Positions 51,322 to 60,314 are shown, counted from the stretch's first letter. The stretch: DNA of 64,000 bases from CAYPGT01 sp964512985 (GCA_964512985.1 CAZELI010000003.1:1-64000), one strand, 5' to 3'. Made by a program: numbers and translations. Notes: generated from the letters alone by a model not told the origin.

Positions 51322-51917
51322 TAGAACTTCACTTGAGGAGCCTGTTTCGCTACTTGCTCGGATTCGAAATAAGGCTTAGTCTTAAAGCCAAACATTCCTG
51401 CCATTAAGTTAGTGGGGAATTTTTGTATGTAGATATTGTAATCTTGAGCAGTTTCATTAAACATGCGTCTCTCATTAGCGATGCGATTCTCTGTGCCTTC
51501 GAGTTGTGCTTGTAAATTAAGAAAGTTCTCGTTAGCTTTAAGTTCAGGATATTGTTCTGCTACTACCATTAGACGAGATAGTCCAGAACCTAACTGTTGT
51601 TGGGCAGCATTGAACTCTTGTAGTTTCTCAGGTGTAAGCTCATCAGCTTTAAGCTGCAGAGAACCTACTCTAGATCTAGCTTCGGTAACAGCTTGCAAAG
51701 TTTCTTGTTCATGCTTGGCGTAACCAGATACAGTAGCTACTAAGTTAGGTATCAGATCTAATCTGCGTTGATAAACATTCTCAACTTGCCCCCATTGGCT
51801 AGTGACATTTTCTTTCTTAGAAATAATAGTATTGTATGATCCCATTAAATATATAAAAAGGATCAGAATGATAGCTAAAGGAATAGTGTATTTAGGTAGT
51901 CTGTTTAAAATGTCCAT
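51321..51917 (-). CDS. lemA: LemA family protein
   Basis: The 198-residue protein has an N-terminal TM helix (about 10-28) and the LemA core: NIISKK-like turn, WGQVENVYQRRLDLIPNLVATV, then a long four-helix bundle with NERRMFNETAQDYNIYIQKFP and the ending MFGFKTKPYFE. Members are membrane-anchored helical proteins of unknown mechanism. The -10 box TATAAT (51924-51929 on the minus strand) lies 6 nt from the ATG. Confidence 0.93.
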   Translation of the reverse strand: MDILNRLPKYTIPLAIILILFIYLMGSYNTIISKKENVTSQWGQVENVYQRRLDLIPNLVATVSGYAKHEQETLQAVTEARSRVGSLQLKADELTPEKLQEFNAAQQQLGSGLSRLMVVAEQYPELKANENFLNLQAQLEGTENRIANERRMFNETAQDYNIYIQKFPTNLMAGMFGFKTKPYFESEQVAKQAPQVKF

Positions 51918-51923
51918 GTGCTA

Positions 51924-51929
51924 ATTATA
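51924..51929 (-). promoter_or_regulatory. -10 box of the lemA-TPM operon, leaderless
   Basis: TATAAT preceded by TTGC on the minus strand ends 6 nt before the lemA ATG. It lies in the 27-bp space after korB. Confidence 0.45.
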
Positions 51930-51944
51930 GCAAGGTAATCAGGC

Positions 51945-53000
51945 TTATCTATCAAGCAACGCAGGCTCTTTACCAACATTCCACATCTCTCCAGCATATA
52001 TAAGAGATTTGAGGTCGCCTTTACCTTTCTTCTGGATAGCTTGTTCTTCTTGTGCGACGAGCAGCTCACCGTAACTTGGTCTGCTAACTGATCTGATGAC
52101 ACCCATTGCTGTTGGCATAGATGGATCTTCGATTCCTAGGTGACCAATTAGATAAGCTAGAGTTTCATCATCTACAGTAGGATCATGCATCATGAATTTA
52201 GAAGTATCACCAGTGTTCTCGGCGATTTTCAATTTAGGGTGACCACCTGTCTCCAGTAAAATACCTTTAGTATCTCTGTCAAACAGTAATGGCTGACCAG
52301 GTTCTATGTAGATATTCTCTACGTCTTTAGTTTCTTTATTAAGATACTTAGCAAAAGCACCATCATTAAAAATATTACAATTCTGGAATATTTCTACAAA
52401 CGCTGTACCCTTGTGAGCAGCAGCAGCAAGTAAAGTGGCTTGTAAATGTTTAGGATTGTGTGCTGCGGTTCTTGCGATGAAAGTTGCGCCTGCAGCTATC
52501 GCTAAACTCACAGGATTCATTGGTCTGTCGATAGAGCCCATTACTGAAGTCTTAGTTATCTTCCCTTGTTCAGAAGTAGGCGAGTATTGTCCTTTAGTTA
52601 ATCCATAGATTCTATTGTTAAACAGTAGAATTTTTACATCTACATTACGACGAATAGCATGCATGGTGTGGTTACCACCAATACTTAAACCATCACCGTC
52701 ACCAGTTACTACCCAGACAGAAAGTTTAGGATTAGACATCTTCACTCCAGAAGCCACTGTTAATGCTCTTCCGTGGATAGTGTGGAATCCGTAAGTTGCC
52801 ATATAGTATGGGAATCTGCTTGAACAGCCTATTCCAGAGATAAAGGCGAACTGTTCTTTAGGAATGCCTAATGTAGGCAATACTGTTTGCACAGAAGAGA
52901 GTATTGAATAGTCGCCGCAACCTGGGCACCATTTAACGTCACCTTCGGCAACGAAGTCTTTCTTCTGTAAAGTTGATGGATCTGTAGCTGTCATTGTCAT
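51945..53000 (-). CDS. korB: 2-oxoacid:ferredoxin oxidoreductase beta subunit
   Basis: The 351-residue protein is the thiamine-diphosphate subunit. Cys 25 and 28 lie in KWCPGCGDYSIL, and the TPP/Mg segment is GDGDGLSIGGNH followed by NNRIYGLTKGQYSPTSE. It belongs to the 2-oxoglutarate-type (KorAB) rather than the four-subunit pyruvate type. The enzyme decarboxylates a 2-oxoacid to acyl-CoA and reduces ferredoxin, which implies anaerobic or reductive metabolism. It lies 5 bp downstream of korA. Confidence 0.92.
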   Translation of the reverse strand: MTMTATDPSTLQKKDFVAEGDVKWCPGCGDYSILSSVQTVLPTLGIPKEQFAFISGIGCSSRFPYYMATYGFHTIHGRALTVASGVKMSNPKLSVWVVTGDGDGLSIGGNHTMHAIRRNVDVKILLFNNRIYGLTKGQYSPTSEQGKITKTSVMGSIDRPMNPVSLAIAAGATFIARTAAHNPKHLQATLLAAAAHKGTAFVEIFQNCNIFNDGAFAKYLNKETKDVENIYIEPGQPLLFDRDTKGILLETGGHPKLKIAENTGDTSKFMMHDPTVDDETLAYLIGHLGIEDPSMPTAMGVIRSVSRPSYGELLVAQEEQAIQKKGKGDLKSLIYAGEMWNVGKEPALLDR

Positions 53001-53005
53001 AATTA

Positions 53006-54847
53006 TTACCTCTTCCCGCTCATGATATCTTCTGCCACTCTAATCAGATCACTGATATTGAATGGTTTAGTATTCACTTGATTAAATGGTTTAGTGTCTA
53101 TTAGATACTTAGCTCTAATAATCATATTAAGCTGACCTAAGTTTAATTCAGGTAGCATTACATGCTTATATTTTCTGAGTACTGATTCTAGATCATTAGG
53201 AAGTGGATTCAAGTGTCTTAAATGAACTTGAGCTACTTTATGTCCGCGTGATAGAAGCTCTTCTACTGCTGATCTCACCGCACCATAGCTGCTACCCCAG
53301 CCTAGTATAACTAAGTCACCTTGCTCTTCTCCGTAAACTTTAGTTGGTGGATAATGCTTAGCAATATTGGCAACTTTTTGAGAACGGATTCTAGTCATCT
53401 CTTCATGTGCTTCAGCACTAAGATTAACCTTACCAGTGATGTTTTCTTTCTCTAGTCCGCCCAGCGTATGCTCGCAACCAGGAGTACCAGGTATCGCCCA
53501 AGGTCTTACTAGATCTTCATTACGATTGTAAGGTTTATAAGTGTTAGCATCAGTGTGGTATTTCACATTGATCTTAGGAAGATTCTCGATTTCTGGTAAT
53601 AGCCATGGCTCAGATCCAATTCCTATCTGCGTTTCACTAAGTAAGCAGACTGGAGTCATATGCTCTACTGCAATACGACAAGCTTCGATAGCTGCATCAA
53701 AGCAATCTGAAGGTGAAGCTGCCGCTACTATTGGCATCGGGCTTTCACCGTTTCTACCAAACATTACTTGAAGTAAGTCAGTTTGTTCTGTCTTAGTCGG
53801 TAAGCCAGTACTAGGTCCACCTCTCATTACATTCACGATCACTATAGGTAACTCTGTCATTACTGCAAGATTCATGAACTCTGACTTCAGTGCTATGCCA
53901 GGACCAGAAGTAGTAGTAAGCGCTAGACTTCCTGCGAAAGCCGCTCCTACAGCAGATCCTATACCTGCTATCTCGTCTTCTGCTTGAAAAGTACGCACGC
54001 CATAATTCTTGAATTTAGCTAATTCTTGAAGTATGTCTGTAGCTGGAGTGATTGGATATGATCCTAAGAACAATGGTAAATCAGCAAGCTTACTTGCGGT
54101 AATGAAACCAAGAGAGATAGCTTCGTTACCTACAATGTTTCTATAATTACCAGGTTTGATATTTGCTCTAGGCACTTCATAAGTACCTTGGAACATTTCG
54201 CAAGTGTCCGCAAAATTATAACCAGCTTGAAGTACATCTATATTCGCCTTAAGGATTTCTGGTTTCTTACCGAATTTAGATTCAAGCCATTTAATAGTAG
54301 GTTCAAGAGATCTATTGTAAATAAAATACATTAAACCAAGCGCAAACATGTTCTTAGAGCGCTCTTTATCCTTACCAAGTATAGGAGCGTCTTTCAAAGC
54401 TTCAAGAGTCATCTTGGTGATAGGCACTTCGTAAACTCTATATTTGGTTTTGAGAGGACTAAGAATATCCGCATCTTCTGCATAACCTGCTTTCTTAAAA
54501 TTAACAGGATGAAAACTATCTTCGTTAACTATTAAAATGCCGTTCTGTTTTAAATCTCTAATATTAGTTTTCAGAGCAGCAGGGTTCATAGCTACTAATA
54601 CATCTAGTTCATCACCCGCAGTAAAAATATCATTAGAAGCAAATCTAATCTGAAATCCAGAAACTCCAGCGAGTGTTCCTATAGGGGCGCGGATCTCAGC
54701 AGGGAAACTAGGGTAAGTTGCGATGTCATTACCCACTAGCGCGCTAGTAGTAGTGAACTGTGTTCCAGTTAATTGCATACCGTCACCGCTATCGCCGCAG
54801 AAGCGGATAGTTACGGAACTTAGTTTTTCTTTAGTTGGTGTGGCCAT
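53006..54847 (-). CDS. korA: 2-oxoacid:ferredoxin oxidoreductase, fused gamma-alpha subunit
   Basis: The 613-residue protein joins an N-terminal gamma domain (about 8-190, starting IRFCGDSGDGMQLTGTQF) to the alpha domain (from about 230: NEAISLGF, GSYPITPATDIL, QAEDEIAGIGSAVGAAFAG, TTTSGPGIALKSE). A C-terminal transketolase-like region follows (WGSSYGAVRSAVEELL). This fused arrangement is the usual one for KorA of the 2-oxoglutarate type. The promoter must lie in the 172-bp gap shared with the riboswitch gene. Confidence 0.93.
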   Translation of the reverse strand: MATPTKEKLSSVTIRFCGDSGDGMQLTGTQFTTTSALVGNDIATYPSFPAEIRAPIGTLAGVSGFQIRFASNDIFTAGDELDVLVAMNPAALKTNIRDLKQNGILIVNEDSFHPVNFKKAGYAEDADILSPLKTKYRVYEVPITKMTLEALKDAPILGKDKERSKNMFALGLMYFIYNRSLEPTIKWLESKFGKKPEILKANIDVLQAGYNFADTCEMFQGTYEVPRANIKPGNYRNIVGNEAISLGFITASKLADLPLFLGSYPITPATDILQELAKFKNYGVRTFQAEDEIAGIGSAVGAAFAGSLALTTTSGPGIALKSEFMNLAVMTELPIVIVNVMRGGPSTGLPTKTEQTDLLQVMFGRNGESPMPIVAAASPSDCFDAAIEACRIAVEHMTPVCLLSETQIGIGSEPWLLPEIENLPKINVKYHTDANTYKPYNRNEDLVRPWAIPGTPGCEHTLGGLEKENITGKVNLSAEAHEEMTRIRSQKVANIAKHYPPTKVYGEEQGDLVILGWGSSYGAVRSAVEELLSRGHKVAQVHLRHLNPLPNDLESVLRKYKHVMLPELNLGQLNMIIRAKYLIDTKPFNQVNTKPFNISDLIRVAEDIMSGKR

Positions 54848-55019
54848 TTGATATTCCTATTTACTAATTATATTTCGTTAGTTACTCGACTAGACTTATC
54901 AAAGATTAGTTCTAGCTTAATATTTAATCCCCGATACGCTTTTTTAATCTCTCAATAATTATGACTAGTAAAAATCATGCGGTTATCTTAATTACGATCG
55001 ACTCAGTTAGAATATTGTA

Positions 55020-55122
55020 TGCACTAAGAGGAAAGTCAGGTGAGAATCCTGCGCTGTCCCGCAGCCGTAAAGTCGGAATGCTCTTTTTGCAACATAGCTA
55101 TTTAGCGATGGACTAAAGGTGG
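55020..55122 (+). promoter_or_regulatory. Compact cobalamin riboswitch (env8/Cbl-II-like), translational type
   Basis: The core reads GAGGAAAGTC, then AGGTGAGAATCCT, GCTGTCCCGCAGC, CCGTAAAGTCGGAATG and CTC. It has the conserved GGAAAG, GTGAnAATCC and CGnAATG blocks of B12 riboswitches, without the large peripheral P1/P2 or P7-P10 region. A hairpin TTTAG-CGATGGA-CTAAA (55101-55117) resembles P13. Its loop has GGA, able to pair with UCC in the L5-like loop UCCCG, and its 3' strand overlaps the ribosome-binding site AAAGGTGG (55115-55122). Ligand binding would thus block translation. A TAGAAT box at 55008-55013 puts the RNA 5' end near 55020. Confidence 0.8.
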
Positions 55123-55126
55123 CTTA

Positions 55127-56587
55127 ATGCAATATGCTCATGGTCTTTTAAACCTGTACTTTACAGGTTCTTGGCAATCTACTTTGCCGAAGATTTCTAT
55201 TCAGAAACCCTCGGAGCTTTTTACTAAAGAAGAAATTGCTGAATATGAAATAGATATCAGTGAGAACTCAAGAGACTTCTCTAGTAACTTACTTAATCAG
55301 AATACGGATTTTGAAACTCTTACTAGTAGCCTTAGATCTTCGAGCGTTGCTTTATGGGACTCTATCTTCTCAAGTATTGGAGCTACTCTAAGCCAACAAT
55401 TACCATTCACGGTTAAAGCTTTGACCAGCATTGCTGCTTTAGGAGGTTCTTTAGCAGCAGACAAAATTAAAATTCCTTTCTTATCTTCTGAGTTTTCATT
55501 CTTTAAGTTAGGTGGCAGGCTTATAAGATCTCCTCTACATTTCTTTGATTCTTTCTTTTCGGTTTTAGGAGAGGATTTGTCTTCTAGTCCTTTAGCGGGT
55601 TTAGCAGCATTGGGAGCAAGTGCTGGTGCTTTAGTGAAGAATCTAGCTTTCAAAGATAGCGCTAATTTCAAAATTAACTTTGAAACTATTAATGGAACTC
55701 TAAGTAGATCTGTGATTCATCATGTGCATTCATTATTGAGTAGTACTGCAACGCATTTCTTTAAAGCTAGTCCTATATTAGCTTTGATGACAGCGCTGGG
55801 GTCTACTGCTACAGTACTTTCCTTGCCTAAACATATTCGCTCAAGGCAAGTCTCATGGAATTTATTTGATGGAGTTCTTGGTCAGGGTCTAGTGCATTTC
55901 ATAGATGCGATCTATTCATCTCTAGGGCAAAAGATATCTAATCTAATGCCTGCGGTAATGAGCCTGCCGTCAAGTATTGCGCTAGTGCTTGCTTGTAAAA
56001 ACCTACACCAAATCTCCAATCCGCAAATACTTCAATTACTAAAAGAGAAAATCCCCTTCCCGCAGTTGGATGGTAAATTAATCAGGTCTATGCTGCATGT
56101 ACCAGAAACTATCTTCTTTAATTTAGGAGATAAGCTTGCAGATTCTAGTTGGGGGCAATTCCTCTTAGGTTCAATGAGCGTCTATGATTTAATTCAACCA
56201 AACCAAAAATTAGAACTCAATACGGTTAAAGGTTTAAGTGATAGACTACCAGTAGATTTAATCCAAGCAGCTTTAACGAAACTTGCTTCTAAACTTAGTA
56301 CTAAAATTCCAGTCTTGCCTCTTATGATTCTGGGACCGTCTCTTTCTCATATAATTAGTTCTAACTTGAAACCATTAAGTACTAAATATACTGAGAGTCA
56401 TGGACTAATTGCTAAGCAGTTACTTATTTTCTGGGAAACTTTACTGTCATCATCAGCAAATCAATTAGTCAGAAAAGTCCTTCCTCTTAAAAATCAAAAA
56501 TATTCTGGCTCGGTGTTAGCTGACGGTCGCTGGATAGATAGTAAAGGACGGATTCTACCTTCGATGGTGATTGGGAAGCAGTTTTAA
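55127..56587 (+). CDS. Riboswitch-controlled repeat protein, unknown function
   Basis: I do not recognise this 486-residue protein. It consists largely of about five diverged 75-85 residue repeats. Each has the pattern G-x-L-x-R-S-x-x-H, then a helix with [FI]xSxLGxxLSxxxP, then an Ala/Leu/Gly-rich hydrophobic helix (for example SPLAGLAALGASAGAL). Helices are short and amphipathic rather than clear TM spans, so membrane-peripheral packing or a saposin-like fold are options. There is no signal peptide. A cobalamin riboswitch directly precedes it and the ribosome-binding site is AAAGGTGG, so expression should fall when B12 is present. A B12-uptake, B12-sparing or carrier role is inference. Confidence 0.7.
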   Translation: MQYAHGLLNLYFTGSWQSTLPKISIQKPSELFTKEEIAEYEIDISENSRDFSSNLLNQNTDFETLTSSLRSSSVALWDSIFSSIGATLSQQLPFTVKALTSIAALGGSLAADKIKIPFLSSEFSFFKLGGRLIRSPLHFFDSFFSVLGEDLSSSPLAGLAALGASAGALVKNLAFKDSANFKINFETINGTLSRSVIHHVHSLLSSTATHFFKASPILALMTALGSTATVLSLPKHIRSRQVSWNLFDGVLGQGLVHFIDAIYSSLGQKISNLMPAVMSLPSSIALVLACKNLHQISNPQILQLLKEKIPFPQLDGKLIRSMLHVPETIFFNLGDKLADSSWGQFLLGSMSVYDLIQPNQKLELNTVKGLSDRLPVDLIQAALTKLASKLSTKIPVLPLMILGPSLSHIISSNLKPLSTKYTESHGLIAKQLLIFWETLLSSSANQLVRKVLPLKNQKYSGSVLADGRWIDSKGRILPSMVIGKQF

Positions 56588-56636
56588 TGATAGATGATCT
56601 ATCGCTAAGTTTTTGTTCTATGTATACTATTAGCTA

Positions 56637-57464
56637 GTGAGCCCTGCTAGCAAACCACGATTAATTATTACAGGCGGTACTGGCTATCTTGCTAGTCATT
56701 TACTAGTTTCTTTAGTAGATAAATATCAAGTGACATTAATAGATAGAACTATTAAACGTGAGCGTGTTAGTGATAGTAATGTAACTTTAATAGAAAGTGA
56801 GTTGGCGAGTGTTAGTGATGAAATACTAAATGACACTAATGTTTTAATTCATTCTGCTTATACTAATAATTTAACTGAAGAGAAGCTTTTCTTAGAACGT
56901 GCTTGTAGATTAAATCCTAAGCTTTACCTGGTTTATTTTTCTAGTGCTGCTGTTTATGGAGAGTTAACTGATGATCTAGAAGCGTTTACTATTGAGTCTG
57001 ATACTCTACCGATTAATGATTATGGTTTGTATAAATTAGTTTTAGAATATTGGATTCAAACTCTTACTAAGAAGCATTTGATTCTGCGCATCGCTAATCC
57101 TTATGGTAAGGAGTTCTCATGTCGCGGTGTCTACCAAATATTTTGTAAACTGCTCTCAGGGCAGATTCAAGCAGGTTCTTCAGAATTAAAATTAAAAATC
57201 AATAGTGATAATGCTGGAGAAATGCTTAGGGATTTTATTTATATAGATGAGTTTGTTGATCAGGTGGCAACTCTGATTAAATCGCAACTACGAGGGATCG
57301 CTAATATTGCTTCTGGAGAGGGCGTCTTGCTGGAAGACTTTGCTAAGAAGGTTCTAAGTGAGCTTGCTATAGAGCATAAGCTTGATAAGAATAAATATAA
57401 ATTAGTTTTTGAATATAAGAAGGATCCGAGTCGTAAAGAGATTAAGAGGTCGGTATTAAGATAG
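56637..57464 (+). CDS. NAD-dependent sugar epimerase/dehydratase (extended SDR)
   Basis: The 275-residue protein has the Rossmann glycine motif TGGTGYLASHL, the FSSAAVYG serine segment, the catalytic YGLYK (YxxxK) and the NPYG region typical of UDP-hexose epimerase/dehydratases. It is shorter than most (about 310), losing some C-terminal substrate-binding residues. The start is GTG; TATACT lies 8 nt upstream. Probably involved in surface polysaccharide precursor synthesis; the substrate cannot be determined. Confidence 0.85.
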   Translation: MSPASKPRLIITGGTGYLASHLLVSLVDKYQVTLIDRTIKRERVSDSNVTLIESELASVSDEILNDTNVLIHSAYTNNLTEEKLFLERACRLNPKLYLVYFSSAAVYGELTDDLEAFTIESDTLPINDYGLYKLVLEYWIQTLTKKHLILRIANPYGKEFSCRGVYQIFCKLLSGQIQAGSSELKLKINSDNAGEMLRDFIYIDEFVDQVATLIKSQLRGIANIASGEGVLLEDFAKKVLSELAIEHKLDKNKYKLVFEYKKDPSRKEIKRSVLR

Positions 57465-57509
57465 AAGGGGCTTGATAATAATCCCGTGATCTGGTATTAT
57501 TTGATTATT

Positions 57510-57980
57510 ATGGGCGTTAGACCATCATCAGATGTAGCTGTTCAACGATTCAAGCAATGTGGTCAAGATCAACTTTTGACAAAAGCCTTCACTGCTAATA
57601 GCAGTCCAATGCCAGCCTTACTAGGAGATTTAAGGCAGAAGCTTTTAAATGACTGTCATTGTACTGCATGTTCACCTGATGGAAGCGGACCAAAGACAGC
57701 GGAATTTCAGACACGCCAAGGAGATAAGTTTAATTTGACCTTTAAACCTGAAGAACGAAAATGGCTCATTCAATATCAACCAGCTGTAACTATATGTATT
57801 AGGCATGAGGGCGGTGGTAAGGTATCTAGGATACCAGATTTGACTGTACCAACTACATATGCACTTGATATAAGAGATAGAGAATTAGTACCTGTTTTAA
57901 AGGGACGCATGCACTCATATCAAGAGGGACTTAACAGAGATAAAAAAGAATTAAGTGGAAAACATAAATCTAAAAAATAG
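57510..57980 (+). CDS. Hypothetical protein
   Basis: Unknown, 156 residues from MGVRPSSDVAVQ. Three cysteines and a histidine cluster in CHCTACSPDG, possibly a metal site. The C-terminus ends DKKELSGKHKSKK, which resembles the basic GKHK linkers inside the FW-module proteins (2.6-6.3 kb); the similarity is short and may be chance. TATTAT lies 9 nt before the ATG, consistent with leaderless expression. The frame is open for 8 more codons upstream. Confidence 0.5.
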   Translation: MGVRPSSDVAVQRFKQCGQDQLLTKAFTANSSPMPALLGDLRQKLLNDCHCTACSPDGSGPKTAEFQTRQGDKFNLTFKPEERKWLIQYQPAVTICIRHEGGGKVSRIPDLTVPTTYALDIRDRELVPVLKGRMHSYQEGLNRDKKELSGKHKSKK

Positions 57981-57997
57981 TGATTATTATTAGATTG

Positions 57998-58984
57998 ATG
58001 ACACAACTTATTTCATTAATCGAGAAAAATTTCTACATCTGCATAATTATTGCTGCTCTACTTGGTTTGCAGGCTCCGCTCTGGGCGCAGTTTTGGGTGC
58101 CTCATATAAAAATTCTCCTGGGGATTGTGATATTTGTGATGGGTATAACTCTCAGGTTTGAGAATTTTAAGCCTGTGCTATTACGTCCTAAGGCACTTCT
58201 TGTAGGGACCTTTGCACATTATTTCATTATGCCACTTGGAGCTTATATCGTTGCTAAGTTGTTAATGTTACCCCCAGATCTCGCTGTAGGATTGATTCTT
58301 ATGGGATCATGTCCAGGAGGTACTGTCTCTAATGTCATGATTTATATTTGCCGTGCTGATTTACCTTTGTCGTTTGTGATGACTTTTGTTTCTACCTTAC
58401 TTGCACCAGTGATGATCCCTACGATGATGTGGGTCTATGTACGTGAGTGGATAGAGATAGATGCTTGGGAGTTATTTCTTTCTACTGCACAGATAGTTCT
58501 CATTCCACTTGCGCTTGCATTCTTATTAAAACTAATATCCAAAAAACTCCCTAGCTTTGAACGGCAACTCTCAAGCCCTTTTACAGAATCATTGATTAGC
58601 CTGATTGCTATCTGTGTAGTGTCTTTCATTATATTTATTATGGTGGCGGTGAATATTAGAAAGATAGAAGCCATGGATAATGTCATTCATTATTCGTTGA
58701 TAGTATTTCTTGCTGTAGTCTTGCATAACGCTCTAGGATTGTTTCTAGGCTATATGCTTGCTTCACGAGTTAAGGGTCTTACAGTCGCTCAATATCGCAC
58801 TATCTCTATAGAAGTAGGATTGCAAAACTCAGGCTTAGCCTCAGTACTTGCTCTGTTTTATTTCTCCCCGCTTTCGGTAGTGCCCGCGATCTTCTCTGCT
58901 GCTTGGCATTCTATTAGTGGGTCGCTGCTGGCTAATTATTGGCGGAATTCATCTGCTTCTCCAGCTCATCCAAAGCCTCTCTAG
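57998..58984 (+). CDS. Bile acid:sodium symporter (BASS) family transporter
   Basis: The 328-residue membrane protein has about ten TM helices with the BASS motifs MGSCPGGTVSNVM and EVGLQNSGLASVLA, which form the crossed sodium-binding helices. Bacterial members carry bile acids, pantoate, 2-keto acids or other organic anions with sodium; the substrate is not deducible here. The ATG at 57998 (MTQLISLIEK) is preferred over a GTG 18 nt upstream that overlaps the previous stop. It overlaps the convergent solute-binding protein gene by 53 bp. Confidence 0.9.
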   Translation: MTQLISLIEKNFYICIIIAALLGLQAPLWAQFWVPHIKILLGIVIFVMGITLRFENFKPVLLRPKALLVGTFAHYFIMPLGAYIVAKLLMLPPDLAVGLILMGSCPGGTVSNVMIYICRADLPLSFVMTFVSTLLAPVMIPTMMWVYVREWIEIDAWELFLSTAQIVLIPLALAFLLKLISKKLPSFERQLSSPFTESLISLIAICVVSFIIFIMVAVNIRKIEAMDNVIHYSLIVFLAVVLHNALGLFLGYMLASRVKGLTVAQYRTISIEVGLQNSGLASVLALFYFSPLSVVPAIFSAAWHSISGSLLANYWRNSSASPAHPKPL

Positions 58985-60227
58985 GACTTTGTTCTAGACG
59001 TAATACTCGAAGGTAAGCTTCCTTGATTTCACGCTTATAACGATTAGCATATGAGACTTGCGGGAAGTAGCTAGCGTTAGGACTATTAGCTAGATCTATG
59101 AAGACTCTGATATATGGATTAGCATGCTTAGCGAAAAATTCATCAGAGTGGGTTTTTAGTGGAGTGAATTTTTTCTGTGCTAAAGCTAGATACTCTAAGT
59201 TCTCTTGCTTAAGTAACCATAGCATAAACTCTAGAGCCTGCTCTGGATGCTTGGCACCGCGCGGGATAGCTAGAGCGTCTACAGCGACTTGGGTTGCACC
59301 CGTCTTCACTACGCTACGCTCCGTTTCGCCGGGCTTCGGCTTGTCCGTCGTAGCTGAGCGCAGCGAAGCGGAGACGGGAAATGCTATCACTTCTACTTTC
59401 ATCTTCGGTGCAAAAATTCCTGCTAAATTATATTCCCAGACCCCACTATTCTCTATGGCTATATGCCCAGCGTAGAAAGGATTGTCTGGGCTTTGGTAAG
59501 AATGAAATCCTTCGGTATAAGCAGCAAGTTTGTCCTTAGGAATTTTACGTGCGAAGTTTTCCTGTACCCAGGTCCATGCTGCAATGTTCTCTGGAGAGTT
59601 AGCGATATTCCAATTCCCTCCAAACATACTAACTATGAACTTCCCAGACCAAGGTGGCCAGCTAGGTAACCAGCCGATAGCATCTGAGTGACCGTTAATA
59701 ACATCGAAAGTTCTGACTATATCTTCTAGTGTCTGGGGAGTCTTTAATCCATATTTATTGAGTAAGCCTTTATTAATATGCATTGCTTCACAACTTGGCA
59801 TCAGTGGCATGGCGTATTGATGATTATTGATATTCAGCATCTGGATATAGATAGGAATGAATTGTATCTGAGTGTCTGAGTGACTGAGTACCTGAGTGTT
59901 CAGTGGCAATAACGCTCCTCTCAGCGCAAAGTCTGTCACCATATCTCCATCCAAGTGCATCAGATCTGGTGGCACACCGCCAGCGATAGACATTAGAATC
60001 TTCTTACGTGCCATAGAAACCGTGAGCATCTTAACTTGGAATCCATGATCTTCTGAATTGAACTTTTCTACTAATTTCTCTATGGGTTCTTTCTCTGCAC
60101 CAGACCAGTATTGCCAGAAAACTATTTCATTAGAGTTTGCTTTGGGTTTAGAAATTTCAAGTAAGAAAGGAATAGAGACTATCAGTAAGAAAATAAAAAT
60201 ATAAAAAGCTGTGCGACTTCGTTGCAT
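58932..60227 (-). CDS. ABC-type sugar solute-binding protein with in-frame repeat insertion
   Basis: The 431-residue protein has an N-terminal TM anchor or uncleaved signal (about 7-24) and the family 1 binding-protein start IVFWQYWSGAEKEPIEKLVEKFN. It resembles maltose/multiple-sugar binding proteins (ITMHLDGDMVTDFA-like hinge, AMPLMPSCEAMHINKGLLNKYG). Residues 284-310 (VSASLRSATTDKPKPG... to VVKTG) are encoded by a palindromic element (59299-59378), lying just before the conserved VDALAIPRGAKHPEQALEF motif. The reading frame is preserved. No permease or ATPase gene is adjacent. Confidence 0.88.
   Translation of the reverse strand: MQRSRTAFYIFIFLLIVSIPFLLEISKPKANSNEIVFWQYWSGAEKEPIEKLVEKFNSEDHGFQVKMLTVSMARKKILMSIAGGVPPDLMHLDGDMVTDFALRGALLPLNTQVLSHSDTQIQFIPIYIQMLNINNHQYAMPLMPSCEAMHINKGLLNKYGLKTPQTLEDIVRTFDVINGHSDAIGWLPSWPPWSGKFIVSMFGGNWNIANSPENIAAWTWVQENFARKIPKDKLAAYTEGFHSYQSPDNPFYAGHIAIENSGVWEYNLAGIFAPKMKVEVIAFPVSASLRSATTDKPKPGETERSVVKTGATQVAVDALAIPRGAKHPEQALEFMLWLLKQENLEYLALAQKKFTPLKTHSDEFFAKHANPYIRVFIDLANSPNASYFPQVSYANRYKREIKEAYLRVLRLEQSPREALDELEKQMNSANN
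59299..59378. repeat. 80-bp palindromic element in frame inside a coding gene
   Basis: The arms CCCGTCTTCACTACGCTACG and, read from the other side, CCCGTCTCCGCTTCGCTGCG match in most positions, separated by a GGGCTTCGGC hairpin centre. G+C content is far above the host gene. It is a third family, distinct from the CGTCATCCTGAG and CGTCATCGCGAG elements. Confidence 0.82.
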
Positions 60228-60314
60228 TAACTAGATTATTATGACACCCGCATCATATATAAAAAGATCTTTACACTGACAAGAAGAGTGGTATTTATCA
60301 GCTACTATGATTGA

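Noticed and set aside
57510..57980. Fifth FW-module family member
   Set aside because: Only the basic GKHK-type ending is shared; the FW motif and LHSG ending are absent, so the similarity may be compositional.
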